64,000 bases of DNA, taken from assembly GCF_020360975.1 (NCBI RefSeq), contig NW_025408667.1:7254001-7318000 (forward strand). The letters are read 5' to 3'. Source of the DNA: Hirsutella rhossiliensis (lineage: Eukaryota > Ascomycota > Sordariomycetes > Hypocreales > Ophiocordycipitaceae). Positions 47,024-57,841 of the stretch are shown in pieces. How positions within the stretch are numbered: the stretch's first letter is position 1; every line of letters starts with the position of its first letter. Made by a program: the position numbers and the translations under genes. The notes beneath the pieces are model-generated. The model was not told where the DNA came from. It made no database searches and was given only the letters and a program-made list of their open reading frames with translations.

Positions 47024-47280
47024 TATAAGAGCGCTATTAAGAGGTATAGGCTAATAAAGTACTTAGGTATATAGTACTAATATATCGGTAGGGTATTAGT
47101 AGGGAATTATGCCTACCTTACTTATATATTATAAACTACTTACTATTTTAATTAAAGAGGAGAAATCCCTTTTCTCGTAAGCTTTAGTCTTACGATAAGG
47201 AGAATATAATATATATAGCGTAGTACCTTTAGCTATCTCTACTACCTAACTAATCGTACTATAATACGTATTCCCTTATA
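47024..47280 (+). repeat. Gypsy-E 3' LTR
   Basis: Partner of 39438-39694, differing by RIP-type transitions. Followed directly by the ATCCT duplication. Confidence 0.95.
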
Positions 47281-47939
47281 ATCCTTTAGTTCGTAGCTTA
47301 GGATTTTAAGTAGCGCCTTAGTAAGGACTATAATAATCTTATATTTATAGCGCGGTAGGACCTATTTTACTATAGCTTTATATTAAGTTAGTCTTTTAGT
47401 CTTAGCTATAACTATAGCCTAGGTTTACTTAGAGCCTATTAGGCCTAAAGCGATACTTAGGTAAAGTTCTTCCTTAACTACCTTCTTAATTACTTCTTAG
47501 ATTATTATCTTAAAGCTTTTATTTATATAAAGTATCGCTGATAACGTATTACTAGCGCGGCCCTTTACCTTAAAGAGCCGTTTAACTATTACCTATACCT
47601 TATTAAACTATACGCTTAGGATAAAGCCCGTAAGTTTATTATATACTATTTTTTTATAAGGTCGCTTAGCGCTTAAGCTAGTATTATATTACTACTTTAA
47701 GTTTATTAACTTACCCTATTAAGGTATATAAATTTAGGTAGCGTCTCTTTACGCTATATACTTTAATTAAGCTTAGTATATCGATAGCTACTACTATATC
47801 TACCTACCCCTTAGCCTTAGCGTAGTATTATTATTAAGGGTAATTAATACCGCTAAATTAATTCTTAGTATTAATTAGTATTTTAGTTACGATATATACC
47901 TACTATAAGCGTATATCGATTTTATAAGAAGTTTTTTTT
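47281..47939 (-). pseudogene. LINE-2 5' end and ORF1 N-terminal part
   Basis: Aligns with LINE-1 62940-63596. Ends in 8 T (minus: 8 A) exactly as LINE-1 does, then Copia-2 RT text begins. ORF1 RNA-binding-like region, RIPed. Confidence 0.85.
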
Positions 47940-48479
47940 AACGACTTTCTTATAGTAAAGCCCTTTAAATCTATAATAAAAGAAAGATTATTTAAAGAAT
48001 TATCTAAATTCCTAGATTTTACTATCTTAAGAGATATAAAAGACTTCTTAGGTCTAAATATTATAATAAACTAAGATAATAAAGAGCTATATATATCCTA
48101 AGAAAATTATACCTTAAATAAATTAAAGGAATTTAATAAAGAAGGTTTAGGAACTTTAAATTTACTAGCTATAATAAGCTTTAAGCTTATAAAAGTAAAG
48201 GAATTACCTTTTAAGGAAGATATATTATAATTTTAAAAAGAAATAGGATATTTATTATACTTCGCCTTATTTACTAAGCTAGATATCTTATATTCTATAA
48301 TTTCCTATACTAGATTTATAGCTAAGCCTAACTAAATATATTTTAAGGCTTTAAATATAATTTAGAAATATTTAAATAAATTCCCTAGCCTAAAGATTAA
48401 ATATAATTATAATATCCCTTTTACCTATCTTTATATAAAGGGTTTTACTAACTCTAGCTAAGCGTTAGATTTAATAGAT
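47940..48479 (+). mobile_element. Copia-2 fragment: end of RT to RNase H
   Basis: Plus-strand copy of the region that in Copia-1 lies at about 15410-15940 (minus). Starts within the YVDD codons (acgactttc) where LINE-2 was inserted and stops at TAGAT (48475-48479) where a smaller element was inserted. The upstream half of Copia-2 is not present on the other side of LINE-2. Confidence 0.88.
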
Positions 48480-49047
48480 TATAAGGAATAGTGTTCCTAC
48501 TATAAATAAAGTAGCTATAATATACTCTCCCGATTATATAAGCTAATAAGTAGTATATTAATTATAGATAAAATCTTATCCTATAAAGTAAGAATCGCTT
48601 ATTATTTTATATATTATTATATATTAAACGGGTTACCGGTTATTATATAATTAGGAATTAAAGGAATAGAGCTAGCTTAGAATACTAGCTAAAACCTCTT
48701 AAGAATACTAGCACGACTAACCTCCTCTAAATATAAATATTAGTAGAACTAAGATACTTCTAGATTTACTTAAGATATTATAGAATTCCCTAGTCTTAGG
48801 GCTATATAATAGCCTAAATCTAGTCCTAAAAGGTTCTTTTATTTAGCTATAATTATCTATATAAGATAGTATGTCCGCTAGTAAATAAATAGAGAATTAT
48901 TAACTTTAATACCTCTTTTATATACTAATATACTACTAATAAATTCCGTTGAAAATCCTACCTTATACTCTTTCTTCCCCTTTATTATATAGTCTTATAT
49001 AATTCCTTAATTTCCTAAAATTCCGCTTTTACTTATATACCTTAAGA
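48480..49047 (+). mobile_element. 568-bp partial Copia insertion (one LTR plus leader) with TAGAT duplication
   Basis: A complete 212-bp LTR (48480-48691) followed by 356 bp of leader matching the region inside the 5' LTR of Copia-1 (reverse complement of about 19500-19860), with no 3' LTR. Both sides carry TAGAT (48475-48479 and 49048-49052), and Copia-2 RNase H text resumes right after. Confidence 0.82.
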
Positions 49048-49284
49048 TAGATAGAAAATCCTTTTTTAGTTACTATTTTTATATATATAATAATATAATA
49101 AGCTAAGCTTACTTTAAGTAAAAAGCTATTACCCTTTCTACTTATAAAATAAAGTATATTAGCCTTAAGGAGGTAAATAAAAAAGCTACTTATTTAAATA
49201 TACTTTTTAAAAATATTACTAAGGATCTATTTATAAGGATTCTTAATACTATACCTTTTATTTTAATAGATAATACTATTATTA
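49048..49284 (+). mobile_element. Copia-2 fragment: RNase H
   Basis: Continues Copia-2 from agaaaatcc to the LINE-1 insertion site (tagataatactattatta). Aligned with Copia-1 at about 15170-15410. Confidence 0.85.
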
Positions 49285-49979
49285 TTATTATTAAGATTAT
49301 ACTAAGGACCTAGCTAAAGGTATCTAGAACTTTAATATTAAATAAGAGGGAAAAACTAAAGTACTTAGGGGAAAACCCTCCCCTCTTTTAGTATAGGTCC
49401 GCCTTAAACGAGGTCGTAGTAGTAGTATATAGGAAATTTACGCTAGCTACCGCGGGCTCCTCCTACGAAATCGCGTTTTAGCGCGGGCCCTCTTAGGCTA
49501 TAGCCGCTACTATCCTAAGCGGCCGCGGCCTAGGCTCGCTAGCCTAGGCCTAGGGTTATAGGTAGTAGTCTTTCTTTAGGGGCCTAACTCGCGGGCGCTT
49601 TTATTTACCTTAGCTCCTACGTTATAGCCGCGTAGCCGTGGTCGCGTTAGCTTATCGGTCTATTAGTTAGTAAGGTAGGTAATATCCGGTTACTAGGCTA
49701 GGCGCTAGTATAGGTCGCTCCTAAGTAGGGCTAGCTAATTGAAATTTAGTCGGCTAGCTCCGCTAATTATAAATTAGTTCCCGTCTAGCTATACGACTTC
49801 CCGATTAAAGGCGCGGCGGCCTATATTTACCCTCTATCTTATAGTTATTAATTACGCGCGCCTAGCTCGCGCCTATATATACCTACCCTCCCCTTTTAGT
49901 TTTATATATGCCTCCTCCTATCCCTTTATTATCTATCTCTTTCGTAGGCCTAACTACTACCTCGCCCGCCTTATTTTTA
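49285..49979. other. GC-richer non-coding stretch
   Basis: About 700 bp just inside the LINE-1 target duplication. Contains an imperfect inverted repeat (aagaggg at 49347 and ccctctttt at 49382), several CG-rich blocks, and near its right end TATA-like and pyrimidine text (cgcctatatatacctaccctcccc, 49870-49894) that could serve as a promoter for the plus-strand ORF that follows. An ATG survives at 49908 but lies in a different frame from that ORF. Confidence 0.4.
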
Positions 49980-51072
49980 TAACTTTAGGTCTCCTTAATA
50001 CTATATTTAGTTCGCTCGTTATTACGTCGTAATATCTAATTAAGAAGCCGACTTAAGTAGTAGCGGCTTACCTCCTTTAAAACCCTCTCTTTATAAGAAA
50101 GTTACTATAGTAGCGGGATCGGAGCGCTCTATCTTATATTTTATATATATTAAGCGTCTTATTAATAAGCTTACCTATAAGTCCTTCGCTAGCTATTAAA
50201 CCTAGTCTTATATATATTAATCCTAGCTTTATCTTAGGTCGGTCTTACCTTTAGTATTTTTACTAACTTTAATAGCTATAAAGGCTAAAGCGTATATCGC
50301 TTACGCTAACTCTAACTAGTTTTATTACTAAATAAATAACCTTTTCTTACTATAGTACTATCTAAGTTCGGTATTAATCTATATTTTAGATTATCTTTAA
50401 AAGTAAGGAGGCCGCTAATACCCTTTACTAAGTATAGTCTAAGGTTAATAGCCCTTTCCTTATTAAGGGTTTAGTATAAGAGCGCTTTTATTATACTACT
50501 TTAGAAACTTATATTTACGCTAGTCGGAAGGCCCTTACTACTAAGGGTAAGGGCGCGTTAAGCGAGTCTACCCTTAGTTTAGCTATAGTCGCTAAGAATA
50601 TAAAGACGCTTACGTTAGCTTTTACTTATTTTATAGATAATACCTACTATATATATAAGTCCTTAAAGAAGTACTTAGGTAAGTTTAGTAACGCTATTAA
50701 GACCTTAGCTTAGGTTAGGCCTAAGTTGCTCTTAGTTACTTAAAAGACTCTTATAGCGGTTAACGATCTCGCTAACTATTTCTATCTTATTACTAGCGAT
50801 AGCCTTAATATAGAGAATAGTGGCTTTAATCTTATTAATCTTACTAAGCCTATTCCGGCCTTAATCCCTATTAATAAAGGGAAGGGTAAAGGTAAAGGTA
50901 AGGTAATAGCCGCGTTTAAGGCCCTATCTAAGGCTAAGGCTAAGGTATCTATACCCGCGGCCGTCGCGGAGCTAGCTTAGGAGCTAACCGCGTCTCCCTC
51001 CGACGCTAAGCTATAGCCCGGTAGTTCTCTTAGCGCCGAGCCCGCCTTAAAGCGTCCCCGTCTTACGTCGCT
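49980..51072 (+). pseudogene. Unknown plus-strand ORF cut by Gypsy-C
   Basis: One frame (phase shared by 50519) runs to the Gypsy-C LTR. It includes a stop-free stretch of about 60 codons from about 50480 (ETYIYASRKAL onward), then a Lys/Gly-rich run (KGKGKGK) and a Lys/Ala- and Pro-rich tail ending LKRPRLT, a nuclear-localisation-like basic cluster. Interruptions are RIP-type TAA/TAG only. I do not recognise the protein. It is antisense to LINE-1 if it belongs to that element; it may instead be an independent inserted gene. Its 3' end would lie beyond Gypsy-C, but the text at 58031 does not obviously continue it. Confidence 0.5.
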
Positions 51073-51261
51073 TACTATCACGGAGTAGGTAGAGGTATAC
51101 GTATAGGTGCCGTCTATAGGATAATATTAATAAGCTATATAGAGCTCTCCTATACGCGGCTAGCCCGTATATATATATACGGGATCCGGCCCTTCGTACG
51201 TAACTATATAGCTTAGGCTATAGCCTAAGCCTATAACCTATAATAGTTAAAGACTCTTATA
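51073..51261 (-). repeat. Gypsy-C 3' LTR
   Basis: 189 bp, partner of 57842-58030. In element orientation starts TATAAGAGTC. Includes a 20-bp perfect palindrome (51211-51230) centred on GCTATAGC. Retains tatcacgg where the other copy reads RIPed tattatag. Confidence 0.92.
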
Positions 51262-51564
51262 TAATGCCCTCCCTTAAGCGCGGCGCGGCGTTGCCCTATT
51301 AATAGCTTCTATACTATAGGGCCCGTGCCGCTAGCTCTACCCTACCCTTTTCCGTTAATCGTACTAGCCCTACTAGCCCTATTATCCCCGCGCCTATTAG
51401 CCCGGGTAGCTAGAACTAAGCTCTATACTTATCGGCCGGCTAGCTATTTAAATAGGGGCGTAACCTATTATATACGCCCCTAAGTAGCCGGCGGCCGGCC
51501 TAGACCTACGTAAGCCTTAGGTTACCCGTTCCCTCGGCCTTAGGCAGCCTCCTCTACCTAGGGG

Positions 51565-51617
51565 TATATAAAGTAGTATCCCCCCCTTTCTTCTTTCTTT
51601 CCTTCTCCTCCTTCTTT
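51565..51617 (+). promoter_or_regulatory. Promoter of Gypsy-C antisense gene (TATA box and pyrimidine tract)
   Basis: TATATAAAG at 51565-51573, then an almost pure pyrimidine tract 51579-51617, then about 87 nt to the proposed start at 51704. The same elements, in the same order and spacing, are found on the minus strand of Gypsy-A. Confidence 0.75.
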
Positions 51618-52081
51618 AACTATAGTAGTAGTAGTAATAAGTAAGTTCTACTCTACCTAAGGCGTTAGTTCGTTCCTAGCTATATAGGCCGCCTTATTAA
51701 CGTATACTTATAGTAATAGCTATAGTAGTAATAATAGCCTTAATAATAATAACTTCTACTAGTAAGTTCTCCGCCCTATAGAGCGGGAGGCCGTAATCCG
51801 TAATACTAACTTCCGCGATAGATATATCTACCTCCCCCTCCCCTACTTCCTCCTTCTCGGAGTATATAGAGTCGTTCGTCGACGCCGTGCTAGGCACGGC
51901 CGACGACGGCTCCGCCGCTGCCGCTGCTCCTGCCCGCGCCCCCGCGACCGCGCCTACCGCCGCCGCCTCTACCTCTACTACGCTAGCCGCCCTTACGTCG
52001 CCTTTCCGGGTAACGACGCCGTCCCCGCCGCCGGCTATAACGCCCGGCCCCTCTACCCCCGCCTCCGCTACTACTACCCCC

Positions 52082-52134
52082 GTAAGTCCGCTACCTAGCG
52101 AGCGTAGTAGCTATTTTCCGCTAACTTCTTAAAG
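52082..52134 (+). other. Intron 1 of Gypsy-C antisense gene (53 nt)
   Basis: Donor GTAAGT (52082), branch GCTAAC (52120-52125), acceptor AAG (52132-52134; TAG in Gypsy-A). Its removal moves the frame from exon 1 phase to the phase conserved with A and B. Confidence 0.8.
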
Positions 52135-52427
52135 TATAAACGCTAAGTATAGGCTAGAGCCGCCCGCGCGGCCCCCTATATACGGTGCGCGTCGTAGGAG
52201 CTCCCCTACGCCGACTAAGTCGGGCGCCGCCGTAGCGGTAGTTATTACTAGTACGCGCGTGCCGGCCGCGCCTATAAGGCGGCGCCTCCCGTCCTACTCG
52301 CTACGGCGTCGGCTTAAAAGGCTAGCGCGTACGGGTAGGCACGGGGGGCTACTAAGAAGCGCCTTACCGCCGCCGCCGCCGCCTACTATAATCTCCGCGC
52401 CCTCGAGCGCTAGGGCCTCGTCCCTAA

Positions 52428-52482
52428 GTAAGTTCCTCTTATCTAGCTCTTCTACTTCCGCTACTAACTCTCTTAGTACTAG
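52428..52482 (+). other. Intron 2 of Gypsy-C antisense gene (55 nt)
   Basis: Donor GTAAGT (52428), branch CTACTAAC (52461-52468), acceptor TACTAG ending 52482. The length of 55 nt breaks the unspliced frame, while the homologous 54-nt introns in A and B do not. Splicing gives PKDT in both A and C. Confidence 0.8.
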
Positions 52483-52929
52483 GGACACTGCCTTTATCGC
52501 CCTATTAGCGGTCCCCTTAGCTATGCTTACCGCCGCCCCTGCCGCTGCTACTAGCTGGGCCCCCCCCGCCCTTAGAGCCCCTAGAGCCGCCGCTACCGCT
52601 AACTAGCTCGCGGGCCTAGAGGGCCGCCTAAGCGCCTTAGAAAGCGCCGCCGCCGCTAATAAGGTAGAGGAGGATAACGAGGATAAGGATAAGGACGACG
52701 ATAAGGATAAGGAGTAGGTCTAAGTAATCTAAGGGCTTTGCCCTAAAATAAACGCTATTTTTATCTCCGCTTATATAATTACGCTCGCGTTATTATAACT
52801 ACTTACTCTACTTTACTTACTTTATAGTCTTAGCCTAGGCTATTATTAGTAGTCCGCTAGTTTATTATTCTCGTTTACTATTTTAAATAAGGCTTTAAAC
52901 TTATCGAGGGCTATAGTTCCCGTAAACTT

Positions 52930-55900
52930 ATATATAGGTTCCTATATAAGGTCGAGATACCCGTACTACTTAACGAGGACCTCCTAGCGTTTCCCCCTAT
53001 TAACCTTTTTCTAGCGCGCGGCCTATATCTCTTTAACCTTAAACTCGTCTTCTCCCTCTACCTTAATTATAGGCAGTTAAGCGTCCGCTACTTCTTATTT
53101 AGGTAGTAGGTTAAAGGAGGCTTTACGAAGAAGGTCTACGTTAATCTTATTATAGACCCCCGTTAAGAGACTATTAAGCTCTATAACCTATAGGCTAATA
53201 ACCCTTTATACTATAAACTTCGCGTATAGTTAGTTAAGCTTCTTTTTTAGTCGTGCTAACCTATAATTATAGAGGTCTAGCTATACCTTATCTCCTACCG
53301 CGAACCTATCTACTAGGGCCCTAGTCTTATTAGCGTGCCGCTCTTAATCTTACGCCGCGGCGGCTATCGCGGATTAGCAATAATCCGTAGTCTCTTATAG
53401 CTTTTATATAAATATAGAGGCGCGGCCCTCTAGTAATAAATTACTATACTACTCCGCTACTATATCTACGGTAAAGGGAACTAATAAGGGTAGTTCGAAG
53501 CTATATATTATAAAGAAAGGGGCTATCTTAATAAAGGTATATAGTTTACTATTTAACGTAAGTTAAGCTATAGGGAGCTACCGGTCTTAGTTTACTTAGT
53601 TATAGGCTACGATAGCCTATAAGTAAGCCTACGCTTCCTAGTTAACCCTTTTAGGCCCTTTATTAGTCTATAGGTAATATACTATACTAAGTAGCTATAT
53701 AATCTAAAGTAGCTAATATAGGTACTACTAAAAGTAGCTAGTTTAATTCGATCCCTTATCGCTTATAATAAAGGCTAGCTAGCTATATAAGCGGGCCTAG
53801 TATTATAGGAAGCGCTCTACGTAGGACTTTATATTTATAAATAGTATTAGCTTTAATACTATAGACTTACTAAGTCGGTCCTTAATTACCTATATATAGC
53901 GGTTACTACCCTTTATAAGTAAGAGGTCTATTATAAAGTCTATCTATATATACGTATAGAACTAGTCGGGTACTAAAAGCTACTTAAGTAGCCCCTTAAG
54001 CTACGCCCTTTAGATCTTTATACGGCCGTAGATATCGTAGTTATAAAGGAAGCAACGAACGTAGTACTATAAGAAGGGCTAGTAAAAGTCCCTCGTAAGG
54101 CTTACTACTATGCCTTATCTGCTTAGGTAACCTACGACGCTAGAGTTATAGATAAGTTAGACTAGCCTCTCTTAGAGCTCGTTCTATTCGTTTAGCTCTA
54201 GCGGTCCCTCTTTCTCCTTAGCTTCTATAGTATATAGTATGCCTAGTACCTATAGTCTCCCCCGCTAGCGTAGATACCCTTATAGGTCGATATAGTAGTT
54301 AGCTACCTATACCTTTAGCTTTAGCTTTAGATCTAGGCATCGAGCGCCGGACTTAACGGCGTAGTATATACCCTTATAGGTATAGTCTAGAGCCGCTATC
54401 CTATCCTATAAGCGTTAAAGGGCCTTATCTTAGAATACTCTCGCCGCGCGCGCCCTTAGGCCGGTCTATCCCTCCTCGCCGGACTAAGGTAAGGGCGCGG
54501 GGGGAAGCTTATTCGCTAGTACCGCGTCTTCCTCTACTAGGGAAGCTCCTATATAAGTCTATAGTGCTTCTTACGGGATAAGCTATAGATCCCGGGCCTC
54601 GATATCCGCTCCTATTAGCTAGTCCTAATCCCTCTAAGAAAGCGCGTTTAGGACCGCGGAGTCCTACCTAAGGCAGTACTTAATCGAGAAGTTAAAGCGT
54701 AAGAGATACTCCGCTTAGCGGGCTTACTGCTCTAAGAGGTACTAGCGAGTTATAAAGTACTCGAGGTTCCTATAGTCTATAAGAACCTTAAAGCTCTTAT
54801 AGCTCCGGAGCTCCGCTTACTATTGCTCGAGGTAGCTAATAATTACTAGTATCTCCTTATTATAAATAGCGTAATTCCGCTCTACTAAGGTTAGCTTATA
54901 GGAGTAGAACGCTATCGGTTACTTCCGCCTATCTACCTCCTAAGAAAGCGTTCCTTTAAGTACCTAGCCGCTATAGTCTACTTTAACTAATATAGACTAG
55001 TCGAAGTCTTACTAAAGTAGTACTAGGGCTTAAGAGAATAGGTCCTTAAGCGTATAGAACGCTCCTTCCTATATAGGCCCTTAGTAAAAAGCGGTCCGCT
55101 TCCTAGTAATCTCGTTTAAGGGCATTATAATATAAGAGAAGCCCTTAATAAATATCCTATAATAGTTCGCGAACCTAAGGAAGCTCTATACGCCTATCTA
55201 CGTAGTTAGGGCAGCTTAGTCCTAAATCGCTTAGATCTTTACGGGGTCCGCCTATATACCTACGCTTACGTAGATAATAAAGCCTAGGTACTTAACCCTC
55301 TTAACCCTAAATTCGTACTTATCTAGGTTAAGGTAGAGCCTATAAAGTTAGAGGCGCTCTAAGACCCTCCGTACTTTCTATATATAGTCCTTATAAGAGC
55401 CGCTTATATAGATAAGGATATTATCTATATATATAGAAGCGAACTTATCGAGGAAGTCTTAAAGCACGTTATTAATATAACGCTAAAAGGTAGCGGGCGC
55501 TCTTAAGAGGCCGAAGGGCGTTATAAGCTACTTAAATAAGCTATAGCGTATATAGAACGCTATCTTTTACTCGTTACCCTCTAAGATCTATACCTTATAA
55601 AACGCCTATTTTATATCTAGCTTCGTAAACTACTTTACCTTTAAAAGGTTATAAAGCGTATCTAAGATTAAAGGTAAGGGGTAGCGGTCTAGCCTCGTAA
55701 TTATGTTTAGGGCCCTATAGTCGTAATAGAACTATATCCCGCCCCTTAGTTTACGTATAAATAAGACCGGCGCTCTTACTTCGGAGCTACTTACTTAAAT
55801 AAAACCCTTATTTAAGAGGTCCCTTAGCGTCTTCTTTAGTACTAGTAGCTCCGCGTATAATATACTATATAGCGGTCTAAATAGTACAGGTAGTTCTTAC

Positions 55901-57830
55901 CCCTTCTTATCGGTATAGAGTATAATCTTATAGTCTACCCTTAGCTTATATAGGTTAAGCTTATCCGCTTCCTAGGACTTAAATAGTAGTAGGAGGTCGT
56001 AAAAGCGCTCTAGTATTTATTACCGTAGCTTAGAGGGCGACTTTAGCTTCTTTATCCGGAGGGCCTTATCGATATCCGCTAAGCTAACTACGTAGACCGC
56101 TACGTTAGCCGCTGCCTAGCCTTGCCCCTACTTTACCTATCGTATGGTTCCTATAAAGATAGAGGTAAGGACTTCTTATACTAAGTATAAAGCTTATACG
56201 CCTAGTCCTATACTTATAAAACCGTCGTTATAGCGGACCTACCGTTATGTAGGCCTAAACTATAGCTTCCTTTAGTATAGAACTAAGTATAACTCTATAT
56301 ATAATAACTAGGGTTTCCTAAGGATTAAGGGAAACTCTAGTTAAGGGATTATATAGGCTACGATAAGCTTATAGTAACCGTCGACCTCTATAGCTAGCTA
56401 TATAATACCCTTAATTACTATACCCTCTATTACGCTTAAGGCGCCCTTTACTCGCCTTAAGGCAATCTTTTCTACTAGTACTTATATCTCTCGCGTAAGC
56501 GCCTCGTTAACTATAGCGTAGTACTAGTAGCCCTTATCTATAAGGGCAGTAATAGGTAAGGAGTTATTAATTATAACCTATATTAAAGTAAGCTCCTCTT
56601 TTATATAAGCGGATAATTCTTCCTTCTCTTTTACTAGTATTAGTAATTAAGGCTCTAGAGCCTATCTTTACTCCGGAGCTACTTTTTTTCCTTTAAGCCT
56701 AGGGGGGCGGAGTCCTCTTTATCGTCTAAGGCGAGGAGCGGTTTTATCTTTACTACTTAAACCGCTATAGGCCGCTTAGCTAAAAGGAAGGGGTATTTTA
56801 ATATAAAGTATATAGATACTCCGTAACGTAGGCAGCGGCCGTTAGCCTTCCTTTTCCCGATTTCCTCGCTCGTTACTTACTTCGCCCGCTACTTAGAGTA
56901 TAGGGCGGTATAGGGGGTAGTCGACAGCGTCTTCTTACCGTGTCTAGCCCGGTCTATATAGGTAGCCGATATTAAGGTGTCCCTATCTATATCGATAGCC
57001 GGTTATTTATCTTATAAAGGGGCGGTAATCCCGTCGCTACTATACGGCGTGCGCTTATAGAGCTTCTAAAAACGCGGCGTCTACTTATAGCCCTAAGCTA
57101 CCTTTATTAACCGGCTTACGTACTCGCCATAGTTAATAGGTATAATTATAGGGATAAGTAGCTCTTATAGGGCTAGCGTAATTAAATTCTATAGCTATAT
57201 AAGCTTTACGCTATCTTCCTATACTATAGTCCCCGCTACCTATAAGAGCGTCTCTTTAAAATTAAGAAGGAATTCGCTAAAGGTTTATCTATCTCTCTAC
57301 TTAAGGGTCTATAGCCTATCTTACGCCTTCTCCCGCTCCTATACGTTACCGAACGTATATATAAGGTATTAAAAGAAGTCTTATAGGTCGCGTCTGCCCC
57401 TAGGGCCGCCCTTATCTTAGAATCCGGAGATCCGCCGTATTTAAGGCTTTAGTAGCGTATAGAAGAGCGAATACTACGCTATATCGCGATAGCTATTTAG
57501 GCCTTATTTCTCGTCGGTTATAAACTTTATCTATAGCCGGCTAAGGAAGAAGTAAAAGGACTCTAGCTTACCGTCCTAAGTCGGCTAAGGGAGCGGCTTC
57601 CTCGTCGGTAGTATCGCTACCGTAACTAGCGTTACGGAGGTCATAGGGGTTAAAGCCGGTCTTATAGACGGCTCCTTTAGTATAGCGAGAACCTCGTCCT
57701 TCTTACTAGCCGTCGCGCTTTTAATCGCTTCTAGGATAGCTACGATACTTCCTATCCGTCTAGGGAGGGGCGGAGTGCTTCCTTAAGGGGGAGGCGCCCT
57801 CTTTAAAGAGATATCTATTAGATCTATTAA
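52930..57830 (-). pseudogene. Gypsy-C gag-pol with chromodomain
   Basis: Minus strand. Gag homologous to Gypsy-B gag (for example the block around 57090). Knuckle C-L-R-Y-GVSI-Y-FILK-Y at about 56790-56841 (CX2CX4HX4C after RIP). Protease LIDKGY with D-K-G at 56530-56538. RT with YIDN (RIPed YIDD) near 55415, integrase about 54330-53480, chromodomain near 52950-53030 almost identical to Gypsy-A. RIPed throughout. Confidence 0.87.
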
Positions 57831-57841
57831 TTAATAGCTTA

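Larger units (their letters stand above)
39438..47280 (+). mobile_element. Gypsy-E: complete chromodomain Gypsy of another family, with a probable antisense ORF
   Basis: 7843 bp bounded by 257-bp LTRs (39438-39694 and 47024-47280) with a perfect duplication ATCCT (39433-39437 and 47281-47285); LINE-1 keeps the empty site (atatccttta, near 62940). Order on plus: gag with CCHC (to ~40930), pol with RT, RNase H, integrase and chromodomain (to ~44720). Then come a minus-strand ORF (~45050-46631), its promoter-like region, and a polypurine tract (aggaggggaga, 47009-47020). Sequence clearly different from A/B/C. Confidence 0.95.
30420..47939 (-). mobile_element. LINE-2: Tad-like LINE in three pieces, interrupted by Gypsy-B and Gypsy-E
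   Basis: Pieces 30420-32295, 39149-39437 and 47281-47939 together correspond in order to LINE-1 positions of about 60785-63596. The two interruptions have perfect 5-bp duplications. The 5' end (right, 8 T at 47932-47939) is the same as that of LINE-1 and abuts Copia-2 sequence. The copy stops at the left inside the RT, so it lacks most of RT and the 3' end, the opposite of the usual 5' truncation of LINEs. Confidence 0.88.
51704..52735 (+). pseudogene. Antisense accessory gene of Gypsy-C, two introns
   Basis: Opposite to gag-pol. Exon 1, 51704-52081: Ile/Val/Met/Thr-type N-terminus (codons RIP-ambiguous), FSEYIESFVDAV, then an Ala/Pro/Thr/Ser-rich region that stays open for 81 codons (51887-52132) because it lacks CpA/TpG. 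Exon 2, 52135-52427: YKR start, basic and Ala-rich, with the ATKKRLTAAAAAYYNLR-type block. Exon 3, 52483-~52735: KDTAF, Ala-rich, LAGLEGRLSALE coiled-coil segment, then an acidic Asp/Lys/Glu tail. The three exons are in three different relations to the genomic frame and join correctly only after removal of the 53- and 55-nt introns. Product length would be about 310 residues. No known domain; nuclear or nucleic-acid-related roles are guesses only. Confidence 0.78.

Noticed and set aside
52294..52488. Minus-strand ORF with a Leu/Glu-rich start in Gypsy-C
   Set aside because: Overlaps exon 2/intron 2 of the plus-strand antisense gene, spans an intron, and has no counterpart in A or B. The minus-strand ORF at 51697-51897 is rejected likewise.
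52259..52606. Plus-strand ORF of 115 codons taken as a protein of its own
   Set aside because: Its first half is in the wrong phase for exon 2 (the phase conserved in A and B is different) and it reads through intron 2; only its last part is true exon 3.
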